Below, one piece after another: positions 54,109 to 61,424 of a DNA stretch of 64,000 nt. The position numbers and the translations under genes were made by a program. Source of the DNA: CAYJAZ01 sp964371865 (lineage in GTDB: Bacteria; Desulfobacterota; Desulfovibrionia; Desulfovibrionales; Desulfovibrionaceae); the NCBI GenBank assembly GCA_964371865.1, contig CAYJOR010000006.1, forward strand, positions 1 through 64,000, written 5' to 3'. Numbering within the stretch: position 1 is the stretch's first letter; each line of letters opens with the position of its first letter. Under the pieces are notes generated by a model. That model was not told the origin of the DNA, searched no databases, and worked only from the letters and a program-made list of their open reading frames with translations.

Positions 54109-55695
54109 TTACTTAATACGACCTTGCATCCTATCTAGTTCAATTTTTACTTTATCTTTAGTAAGAGGGTAGCATTTTGTATATGTATTTCCATCATGAA
54201 CTTGTTTTTCAACAAAAAAATGTTTTTTCGAGTATTTAGCTAAATTTGCCCAGTGCGTAATTAATAACATTTGCTGTTTTTGAGCAAGTAAGTTCAATCT
54301 TTCTGATACTTTATTAAGCGTATTACCGCCAATACCGGCATCAACTTCATCAAATATAAGTAGAGATAACTCAGAGTGAGCCTGAAGAGATGTGATTGCA
54401 AGTAAAAATCTTGAAAGTTCACCGCCTGACGCAATTTTATCAAGTGGTTGAGGTGGTTGCCCAGGGTTTGGAGCAAAAAGGAGAGTATAAGTGTCTTCTA
54501 TTGAAGCATTTAGATTTTGAAATTCATGCCATATTTCTTTTTTAATTAAATTAGGTAAAATTTCAAGCTCTTCGGCAAATCCAAGACCTTGAAGTTCATT
54601 TTTAAGAAGTGAACAAAACTTTTCAGCAGCTTTTGCTCTTTCTTTATTCAAAATTTCTAAGAGTTTTTGAAGTTCTAAAATAAAAGTATGTTCTTTTTTA
54701 TCTGCTTGAATTAAATCAAGTTCTGCAGTATCTAAGAAATTAAGGTTTTCTTCAACTTCTTGTTGTAAATTTATAATTTCTGGAATTGTTCTGCGAAGTT
54801 TTCTTTTGAGTTGAGCAAGTTCAAAGAGTCTTTGTTCAACAGTTTCTATATCATATCCTTCTTCACTTCTAAAAGTTGGAATAGCGCGAAGTTTATTTTC
54901 TATATCAGATAAATCTTCTAAAAAATTCTGTAGAACTTCAACATCTTCAACAAAGTTCTCATCTATTGCAGCTATTTGAGAAATAGTTCTTTCAAAAGTT
55001 GAGATTTGACCAGATAGTGAGGGTTCACTCCTCAATAATGTCAGGCCTCTATCAAATAAAGCTTGGATTTTTTCAATTGAGCGAAATTCAACTCTTAATT
55101 TTTCTAATTTTTCTTCTTCATTTTCTTCAGGAGAAACCTTACTAATTGTTTCTTGTTGACTTTCTAAAAGTTCTCGTTTATCCCGTAAGAGCTCTATTTT
55201 TTGTATAAGATTTTTTTTATAAAGGCTAACTTCCCTTAATTCTGAAAGAACTTCATCTTTTTGTTGAAGTATCACTAGAGCTTTTTCATCAAGATAACCA
55301 TCTATCAACTTAGATTGGAAACTTGCTTGTAAAAGTTTTTGTTGACCATGTTGCGAGGCGTGCAAAATTAGAGAAGGGCGTAAAGATTTAATTTTTTCTT
55401 GAGTCGCCAAATTCCCATTGAGGAAAAATCTACTTCTTCCAGTTTCTGCAATAAGTTCTCGGCGTATAATTATTTCCTCAGCATTATGAATAAATAAAAC
55501 TTCAACTTCAGCTTTTGCAGCATTAGGTCTTATAAGCGATGTTTCAAGTTTTTCACCAAGTACGAAGTTAAGTGCCTTTATTATAAAGGATTTTCCAGCA
55601 CCGGTTTCACCGGTAAGCACGTTCATTCCCATACCGAACTCAAGTTGCATACTTTCAATAAGAGCGAGATTTTTTATATGAAGAAATTCAAGCAT
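54109..55695 (-). CDS. recN: DNA repair ATPase RecN
   Basis: An SMC-like protein that binds double-strand break ends for recombination. 528 residues: Walker A GETGAGKSF near residue 30, long coiled-coil arms (about 150-370), then ABC signature LASGGELSRFLLA, Walker B LLIFDEVDAGIGG, and LLITHWANLA (the usual TH-P/Q-A switch). Start at 55695 (MLEFLHIKNLALIESMQLEF) is the family start. It follows the dpp-type genes in the same direction after 62 bases, probably with its own promoter. Confidence 0.96.
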   Translation of the reverse strand: MLEFLHIKNLALIESMQLEFGMGMNVLTGETGAGKSFIIKALNFVLGEKLETSLIRPNAAKAEVEVLFIHNAEEIIIRRELIAETGRSRFFLNGNLATQEKIKSLRPSLILHASQHGQQKLLQASFQSKLIDGYLDEKALVILQQKDEVLSELREVSLYKKNLIQKIELLRDKRELLESQQETISKVSPEENEEEKLEKLRVEFRSIEKIQALFDRGLTLLRSEPSLSGQISTFERTISQIAAIDENFVEDVEVLQNFLEDLSDIENKLRAIPTFRSEEGYDIETVEQRLFELAQLKRKLRRTIPEIINLQQEVEENLNFLDTAELDLIQADKKEHTFILELQKLLEILNKERAKAAEKFCSLLKNELQGLGFAEELEILPNLIKKEIWHEFQNLNASIEDTYTLLFAPNPGQPPQPLDKIASGGELSRFLLAITSLQAHSELSLLIFDEVDAGIGGNTLNKVSERLNLLAQKQQMLLITHWANLAKYSKKHFFVEKQVHDGNTYTKCYPLTKDKVKIELDRMQGRIK

Positions 55696-55757
55696 GTATT
55701 CACCTCAAGTTCAGAATAAAGTATTGTAAAGGTATAATAAATTGAGAAAAAATGCAA

Positions 55758-56579
55758 CTATTGCTTATTCATACGAGGATCTAGCCAATCTCTAAGCGCT
55801 TCCCCAAGAAGATTGTACCCTAAAACGGTTATTACTATTGCTAACCCCGGATAAAGCGAAATCCAAGGTGCAATCTCAAGAACGCTTTTTCCTTCTTGTA
55901 GAATGTTTCCCCAGCTTGCTTCAGGCGGTTGCACACCAATTCCAAGAAACGAGAGAGAAGATTCCACTAATATAGCGCCGGCTATTCCAAGTGTCATAGA
56001 TACAAGAGCAGGTGCTAACACATTAGGAAGTATATGAAAAACTAAAATTCTTAAACTCGAAGCTCCTGCTAGTTTAGATGCTGATATAAACTCTCGTTGT
56101 TTCATACTGAGAGTTTCAGCTCTAACAAGCCTTGCAATTCCCATCCATGAAGTAAAGCCGATGACTGTCATAATTGTAAATACGTTAGGTTCAAGAAAAG
56201 TTATAACTGCTAAAATCAAGAAAAATGAAGGAAAACAAAGCATTATGTCTACAAAACGCATTAACGCCTCATCAACTAAACCACCAAAATATCCAGATGC
56301 TAAACCTATTATAATTCCAATAAACGAAGAAATGCTCACAGCTATAAAACCAACAAAGAGTGAAATTCTAGCACCATAGAGCATTCGAGAGAATAAATCA
56401 CGACCAAGTTCGTCTGTGCCGAACAAGTGTTCAACACTTGGTCCTTCTAGTGATGCAATCGGATCAATCATGTTAGGGTCGTAAGGTGCAATGAGAGGTG
56501 CAAATACAGCTAGAAAAAACATTGTCAATACAATCGACAATCCTAAAATGAGTAAAATATTCTTCTTAAGAAATTTCAT
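55758..56579 (-). CDS. DppC/OppC-type ABC permease
   Basis: A 273-residue inner-membrane subunit of a peptide or nickel type ABC importer. Six membrane segments, the N-terminal DPNMIDP pattern, TDELGRDLFSRMLYGARISL (family signature) and the coupling motif EFISASKLAGASSLRILVFHILPN. It starts 3 bases after the dppB-type gene. No ATPase or binding-protein gene lies in this window next to the pair, so the substrate is open. Confidence 0.92.
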   Translation of the reverse strand: MKFLKKNILLILGLSIVLTMFFLAVFAPLIAPYDPNMIDPIASLEGPSVEHLFGTDELGRDLFSRMLYGARISLFVGFIAVSISSFIGIIIGLASGYFGGLVDEALMRFVDIMLCFPSFFLILAVITFLEPNVFTIMTVIGFTSWMGIARLVRAETLSMKQREFISASKLAGASSLRILVFHILPNVLAPALVSMTLGIAGAILVESSLSFLGIGVQPPEASWGNILQEGKSVLEIAPWISLYPGLAIVITVLGYNLLGEALRDWLDPRMNKQ

Positions 56580-56582
56580 AGA

Positions 56583-57569
56583 TTAATCCTTGTTTTGAGC
56601 ACTATACCGAATTCGTGGGTCAGCGAAAGAGTAGGATATATCAGCAATAACATTACCTAAAAGTGTAAGGAAAGCACCTATAACAAGATTTCCCATGATA
56701 AGGGGGTAATCTCTCGCCATAACACCGGCATAAAATAGTTGCCCAAGCCCAGGAAGAGCAAAAATGCTTTCTATAATGACAGAACCACCTATTAATCCGG
56801 GAATTGATAAGCCAAGCAAGGTTATGATTGGAAGTAGAGCATTCCTAAACGCATGATGAAATAAAATTTTTGATTCAGATACGCCCTTTGCTCTTGCGGT
56901 AAGAATATAATCTTGACGTAAAACTTCAAGCATTGACGAACGAGCAAATCTTGAAGCACCAGCAATACTACCAACTGTGCCTATGAGTATAGGCATTGCT
57001 AAGTGCCATGCTATGTCTTTAACTTTTCCCCAAGTTGATAAACTTTCATAATTAAATGAAGTAAGTCCTGAAATTGGAAACCATGCCAAGTCAATTCCAA
57101 AGTAAATCATGCAAAGAAGCGCAAGCCAAAATGATGGCATTGCAAAACCTAAGAACACGAGAACAGTTAATGACTTATCAAGTATAGTTCCTTGTTTATA
57201 CGCTGAGACTATACCAATAGGTAAAGCAATAATTAAAGTGATAAAAAGTGAGATAACATTCATACTCAAAGTGAGAGGTAAACGTTCAAGAATTTTATCA
57301 ATCACCGGTCTGGCATCTGAAGACATTGAGTACCCAAAATCGAGATGTGCCAATCTATAAAGCCAGTCAAAATATTGTTCTAACAGTGGTTTATTTAGAC
57401 CATAAAGCTCATCAAGTTTTGCTTTAACTGCATCAGTCGCAAGCGGATTCAGACTTGTTTGGAGATCGGTAGGTGTTCCAGGAGCTAAATGAATAACTGA
57501 AAATGAAATTAGAGTTATTCCCCAAAGAACAATTATAAACCATAGTGATTTTTTGATTAGTTGCTTCAT
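56583..57569 (-). CDS. DppB/OppB-type ABC permease
   Basis: A 328-residue partner of the DppC-type permease. N-terminal helix WFIIVLWGITLISF, the signature HLAPGTPTD, LDFGYSM, then coupling loop DYILTARAKGVSESKILFHHAFRNALLP and GGSVIIESIFALPGLG. Start is set at ATG 57569, where the family N terminus MKQLIKKSLWF begins; an earlier ATG at 57647 would overlap the previous gene. It follows the RdgC-like pair by 16 bases, so all four genes may form one transcript. Confidence 0.92.
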   Translation of the reverse strand: MKQLIKKSLWFIIVLWGITLISFSVIHLAPGTPTDLQTSLNPLATDAVKAKLDELYGLNKPLLEQYFDWLYRLAHLDFGYSMSSDARPVIDKILERLPLTLSMNVISLFITLIIALPIGIVSAYKQGTILDKSLTVLVFLGFAMPSFWLALLCMIYFGIDLAWFPISGLTSFNYESLSTWGKVKDIAWHLAMPILIGTVGSIAGASRFARSSMLEVLRQDYILTARAKGVSESKILFHHAFRNALLPIITLLGLSIPGLIGGSVIIESIFALPGLGQLFYAGVMARDYPLIMGNLVIGAFLTLLGNVIADISYSFADPRIRYSAQNKD

Positions 57570-57585
57570 AAGTTCAAGTATTACT

Positions 57586-58116
57586 TTAGACTTCAGTGTT
57601 AATCCATTCAGCAATTCGCTTACATTCTTCACGCCAAACGCTTTCATCTAGACGTGCTTTAAGGAATTGATGATAAACATCGTCAACCAAATCTAAACCT
57701 TCTTCAATAAGAAAGATTTTTTCTAAAAATAAGGCATCTGGGTTATCATTATCTCTATCTTCCTTAGCTACTGAAGCGGTTTTCAGACCATTTAGGGCGA
57801 AGTCTTCAGCTTTTAGAGTCAATTGCCAGTCTAAATCATTTTTTTCCATACGAATAAGGGCTCTTACAACGAGTTTTCCTGTAACTAAGCCCATTTTAGC
57901 TTCTCTGAGAGCAGAGTTTACTCCAGAAACAGAAGCTGTTTCAGTTGCATCACCTTCACCACCACGAACTACAATTCGCTGATGAAGATAGAGTACGTAA
58001 GGCGAGTTATCTTTTACTGTGTAGAACGTTCCATTTTGAATTTCTGAATGATACCAAAGCCATGTGAGAAATTCTTGTCCAAGAACAAGTTCTATATTAG
58101 ATCCTAAAGTTTCCAT
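57586..58116 (-). CDS. Probable C-terminal half of a split RdgC-like protein
   Basis: A 176-residue soluble protein, 32 bases after the RdgC-like N-terminal gene and in the same direction. The stretch GQEFLTWLWYHSE, the segment GLVTGKLVVRALIRMEKNDLD (20-residue limit keeps this short) and the later NPDALFLEKIFLIEEG recall, by eye, the second half of E. coli RdgC (hydrophobic GK.v..L.L..d.lsF pattern). So the two genes together would rebuild one RdgC. This is inference; I cannot name an independent family. RdgC binds duplex DNA as a ring and restrains RecA. Confidence 0.45.
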   Translation of the reverse strand: METLGSNIELVLGQEFLTWLWYHSEIQNGTFYTVKDNSPYVLYLHQRIVVRGGEGDATETASVSGVNSALREAKMGLVTGKLVVRALIRMEKNDLDWQLTLKAEDFALNGLKTASVAKEDRDNDNPDALFLEKIFLIEEGLDLVDDVYHQFLKARLDESVWREECKRIAEWINTEV

Positions 58117-58148
58117 TTTATTTCCTGTAGTAACAACTATATTAATGA

Positions 58149-58763
58149 TTATACAAATTTAGACATGTTTACACTATCAAGTGAATCAGATGCTTCATCG
58201 CCAAGAATATTAAGAGCGAGTGAGTACGGAGTCATCATTTCAAGTCTTAGGTCAAATGTAAGTACAAATTGCTCTATAAAAAGGTCAATCATTTTAGACT
58301 GTACAGATGCAAAGTAAATCATATTTCTTTGAGTAGACCAAACAACTTGAAACTCAGCAGGAATAGGTAAAAACCGAGTCATTAATTTGAGCTTAACTTG
58401 TTCTTTTATTTCTGTTTTTCGATCTTTAGGAACAAATTTTTTTCCTAAGAGTTGAAGCTTTTTTTCTTCTTCAAGAAGAGCTATACGAGTATGTTTTTTT
58501 AGAACTGCCGGTGGAATTCTTCTAGTATCTAATCTAAAGGAAAAGCAGATATAATCGGCTTTATCAATAGGGTTTTGAGCAAATTCTGTATCTAGCATGT
58601 CATCAAATGAAGTCCAGCCATATGCGCGCTCTGTAGCGATTTCATCAATGTCTTGAAAAGAATATTTTCTTAGAAGTTCTGGTATGTTATTCCAGATATC
58701 TTTAGGAATTTCATCCATTATTTTGAAGCGTGTAAAAGTCGTGCTTGAATTTAAAAAGCTCAT
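58149..58763 (-). CDS. rdgC: Recombination-associated protein RdgC, short form (N-terminal part)
   Basis: A 204-residue protein with the RdgC landmarks: AYGWTSFDDMLD near residue 47, FSFRLDTRRIPPAVLKKH (about 75-92), and KKFVPKDRKTEIKEQVKLKL (about 110-130), then a D-x-F ring segment. E. coli RdgC has about 303 residues, so this lacks about 100 C-terminal residues, which the next gene may supply. RdgC forms a closed dimeric ring on DNA and inhibits RecA. ATG 58763 is preceded by GAGGTTGC. Confidence 0.72.
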   Translation of the reverse strand: MSFLNSSTTFTRFKIMDEIPKDIWNNIPELLRKYSFQDIDEIATERAYGWTSFDDMLDTEFAQNPIDKADYICFSFRLDTRRIPPAVLKKHTRIALLEEEKKLQLLGKKFVPKDRKTEIKEQVKLKLMTRFLPIPAEFQVVWSTQRNMIYFASVQSKMIDLFIEQFVLTFDLRLEMMTPYSLALNILGDEASDSLDSVNMSKFV

Positions 58764-59237
58764 AGCAACCTCATGTTTATAATTTATAGAATAGTATTAA
58801 CAAAACTTTTAGAAAAAGTCCACTTAGAAAATTAGCCGTTTTAAACGATTTATTTGTTTGAGGTGCCCAAATATCAAAAAAATATTTTAAAGCCCTTAGA
58901 ATCGATTTTAGAGCGATTTTATTTTGAAAAGAGTTTTTATAATTATATGCAGCAATTTCAATAGTTTATACTTAATTTCTTATTGCTATATTTGTCTCAT
59001 AATGAAAATTATGTAAACTTTACTAAATATTTCTTTTTTCTATACTCTTTTTTAGAATCAAGTTTTTAATATTTTTCAAATAATATTATAGTCTTATGGC
59101 GGTTTGCTCTTTATGTATTTTTGTTGATTGCTTTAATACTCTTTTTTGTGCTTTTGTAGCATAATTACTCTTTTCAATTTTACCACTACCCATACTCGAT
59201 TCAAATATAGCGATAAGTTTAGTGCTGAAAAAACTTC

Positions 59238-59267
59238 TTGACAAAATACTTAACTATAAGGTATATA
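59238..59267 (+). promoter_or_regulatory. Promoter of the rimP-nusA-ylxR-infB operon
   Basis: TTGACA (59238-59243), 18-base spacer, TATATA (59262-59267). Both boxes are near consensus. Confidence 0.75.
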
Positions 59268-59312
59268 TTCTTTATCAAATTCAGACTTGATGTTGTTTTT
59301 GTGTAGTTGTTG

Positions 59313-59341
59313 AGGTTGCCTGCTGTGGCTACCTTTTTTTT
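59313..59341 (+). terminator. Terminator-like hairpin in the rimP-nusA leader (candidate attenuator)
   Basis: AGGTTGCC (59313-59320) pairs with GGCTACCT (59327-59334) with one mismatch, and eight T follow (59334-59341). It lies about 40 bases after the predicted transcription start and 24 bases before rimP, so transcription of the operon must pass it. In E. coli this operon is autoregulated by NusA through leader terminators. Confidence 0.65.
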
Positions 59342-59364
59342 GTATTAAATACTTGTAGGTGAAT

Positions 59365-59862
59365 ATGCAAGATGTAGTTAAGCGCATAGAATTTCACGTA
59401 AAACCTATTGTTGAAAATCTAAATTTGACGCTTTGGGGAATCGAGATTCAATCCGGCGCTAAAAGTGTTGTCCGAATTTTTCTCGAAAATGCCGGAATTG
59501 ACGAATGTACGCAAGTTTCAAGGCTTGTTGGTTTAGTTCTTGACGTTGAAGAAATTTTTTCAAATCAATGGGTTTTAGAAGTTTCAACACCCGGTCTTGA
59601 TAGAACATTCTTTAGTTTTGATCAGTTAGCTGAATATATTAATGATACTCTACTCGTTTCATTAGAAAAACCTATTCCATCTGCAGACAAACCAAGAAGG
59701 AAAGTTCAAGGTGTTTTAACTGCCATTAACGAAACATCTTTCATTCTCCATCTAGAAGATGAAGATCAAGATATTGAAATTGAATGGGATAATGTTAAGA
59801 GATCTAAAATAATCCCTTACTTTGAAGAAAATGTAAAACCTGTTAATAACAAGACAAAATAA
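59365..59862 (+). CDS. rimP: Ribosome maturation factor RimP
   Basis: A 165-residue 30S maturation factor. N-terminal alpha/beta domain (IVENLNLTLWGIEIQ, DECTQVSRLVGLVLD, WVLEVSTPGLDR with the family SSPG-like motif) and C-terminal SH3-like domain (KVQGVLTAINETSFIL, IEWDNVKRSKIIP). ATG 59365 is used; GTG 59359 would overlap the ribosome site GTAGGTG. First gene of the conserved rimP-nusA-ylxR-infB order. Confidence 0.95.
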   Translation: MQDVVKRIEFHVKPIVENLNLTLWGIEIQSGAKSVVRIFLENAGIDECTQVSRLVGLVLDVEEIFSNQWVLEVSTPGLDRTFFSFDQLAEYINDTLLVSLEKPIPSADKPRRKVQGVLTAINETSFILHLEDEDQDIEIEWDNVKRSKIIPYFEENVKPVNNKTK

Positions 59863-59880
59863 TTATAAATAGGAAGTCTT

Positions 59881-61173
59881 ATGAGCCAAGAACTCAAAAA
59901 AGCAATCGAACAAATAGCAAAAGATAAAGGTATTGAACGCGAATTACTCGTTGATACTCTTGAAGATGCTGTGCGCACATCTGTTATTAAAAAATATGGC
60001 GAAGATTTAGATGTTGAAGTTAGATTCAATGAAGATACCGGCGAAATTGAAGTTTATCAGTTTAAAATTGTAGTTGATGATGTTGCTAATGATATCAACC
60101 AAATAGATATCGACGAAGCAAAAAAACACGACCCTTCTGTTATGCTTGATGACGAAATGGGCTTTAGACTAAAAATTGAAGACCTAGGTCGTATCGCTGC
60201 ACAATCAGCTAAGCAAGTTATTATTCAACGTATGCGTGATGCCGAACAAGGTCTTATTTACGAAGAATATAAAGAAAGAATTGGTGAAATTGTTTCAGGT
60301 GTTATTCAACGTCGTGATAAAGCAGGATTTATCATTAGCCTTGGTAAGGTTGAAGCTTTACTCCCGCGTGATGAACAAATGCCACGTGAACACTATAAAC
60401 GTAACGAGCGTTGTCAAGCTCTTTTAATTGATGTAAGACGTGAAGGAAGAGGTCCTCAACTTATTATTTCACGTTCACATCGCGACTATCTCTCTGCTCT
60501 CTTTCGCCGCGAAGTGCCAGAAGTAGATGATGGAACAATTCAGATTATGGCTGTTGCTCGTGACCCAAGTCTTAGAGCAAAAGTTGCTGTTTTCTCAAAA
60601 GATAAAGATATTGATCCGGTAGGCGCATGTGTTGGTATTCGCGGTTCACGTATTCAAAACATAGTACAAGAACTTCGTGGTGAACGTATTGATATTGTTA
60701 TTTGGTCAGCTGATGTTGCAACATATGCTCGCAATGCTTTAGCGCCGGCTGTAATTTCACGTATCATTGTTAATGAAGAAGAAAATTTACTCGAAATTAC
60801 TGTTCCTGATGAACAGTTGACTGCTACAATTGGTAAAAAAGGTCAGAACGTTAAGCTTGCTGCTCAACTTTTAGGATGGAAAATTGATCTTTATACTGAA
60901 TCTCGTTATGCTGAGCTTACCGGTGGAAGTGAAAAACAAAGTCGCGGTCTTGAGCAAGTAGCAAGTGTTGCTGAAATTTCAGTAAGTGCTTTATTAGATG
61001 CAGGTTTTTCAACTCTTGAGTCCCTTAACGATGCAACAGATGATGATTTAGCTGAAAAACTAGATTTAAGTGTTGGCCGTATTAATGAACTTCGCACTGC
61101 AATTAATTTTATTTCACCTTCAGAAGAAGAAAATAAAATTCGTTTAGTAGAAGTAGCTGATAATGTCAAATAA
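59881..61173 (+). CDS. nusA: Transcription termination/antitermination factor NusA
   Basis: Binds RNA polymerase and controls pausing, intrinsic termination and antitermination. 430 residues: N-terminal domain about 1-125, S1 about 133-200 (ERIGEIVSGVIQRRDKAGF), two KH domains about 230-345 (DPVGACVGIRGSRIQNI, ATIGKKGQNVKLAAQLL) and one helix-hairpin-helix segment (SALLDAGFSTLESL). It lacks the two acidic AR repeats of E. coli NusA, typical of shorter bacterial forms. 18 bases after rimP. The leader hairpin upstream is a plausible target for self-control. Confidence 0.97.
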   Translation: MSQELKKAIEQIAKDKGIERELLVDTLEDAVRTSVIKKYGEDLDVEVRFNEDTGEIEVYQFKIVVDDVANDINQIDIDEAKKHDPSVMLDDEMGFRLKIEDLGRIAAQSAKQVIIQRMRDAEQGLIYEEYKERIGEIVSGVIQRRDKAGFIISLGKVEALLPRDEQMPREHYKRNERCQALLIDVRREGRGPQLIISRSHRDYLSALFRREVPEVDDGTIQIMAVARDPSLRAKVAVFSKDKDIDPVGACVGIRGSRIQNIVQELRGERIDIVIWSADVATYARNALAPAVISRIIVNEEENLLEITVPDEQLTATIGKKGQNVKLAAQLLGWKIDLYTESRYAELTGGSEKQSRGLEQVASVAEISVSALLDAGFSTLESLNDATDDDLAEKLDLSVGRINELRTAINFISPSEEENKIRLVEVADNVK

Positions 61174-61420
61174 AATAAACCTGTTAGAATATACTCCAAC
61201 TCGTAGTTGCGTAGTATGTCGTACAAAGTTTTCAAAACATGAATTAACACGCTATATTATATCTACTTCTACAAATGATTCAAATTCTGTAAAAAATAAT
61301 GTAGTGTTAGATTTGAAAAAAAATATGAAAGGAAGAGGCTACTATCTTTGTAATCAGGATAGCTGCCATGAAAAATTCCACAAGCTCAGACTGAAAAAAA
61401 ACAGGAGCAAGAAGGTTTAA
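61163..61420 (+). CDS. ylxR: YlxR family RNA-binding protein (DUF448)
   Basis: An 85-residue basic protein overlapping nusA by 11 bases. The DUF448 signature is PTRSCVVCRTKFSKHEL, followed by GRGYYLCNQDSCHEK; the two Cys pairs may bind a metal. YlxR/RnpM has been reported to bind RNA and affect RNase P in Bacillus. Its place between nusA and infB is the usual one. Confidence 0.93.
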   Translation: MSNKINLLEYTPTRSCVVCRTKFSKHELTRYIISTSTNDSNSVKNNVVLDLKKNMKGRGYYLCNQDSCHEKFHKLRLKKNRSKKV

Positions 61421-61424
61421 ATCT

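Larger units (their letters stand above)
58764..59364. other. Long T-rich intergenic region before rimP
   Basis: About 600 bases between divergent operons. No open reading frame of note and no tRNA, although E. coli has metY at this place. The plus strand is T-rich from about 58900 to 59200 with repeated GATTTTA-type words. The functional part that I can see is at the right end: promoter 59238-59267 and terminator-like hairpin 59313-59341. Confidence 0.5.
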
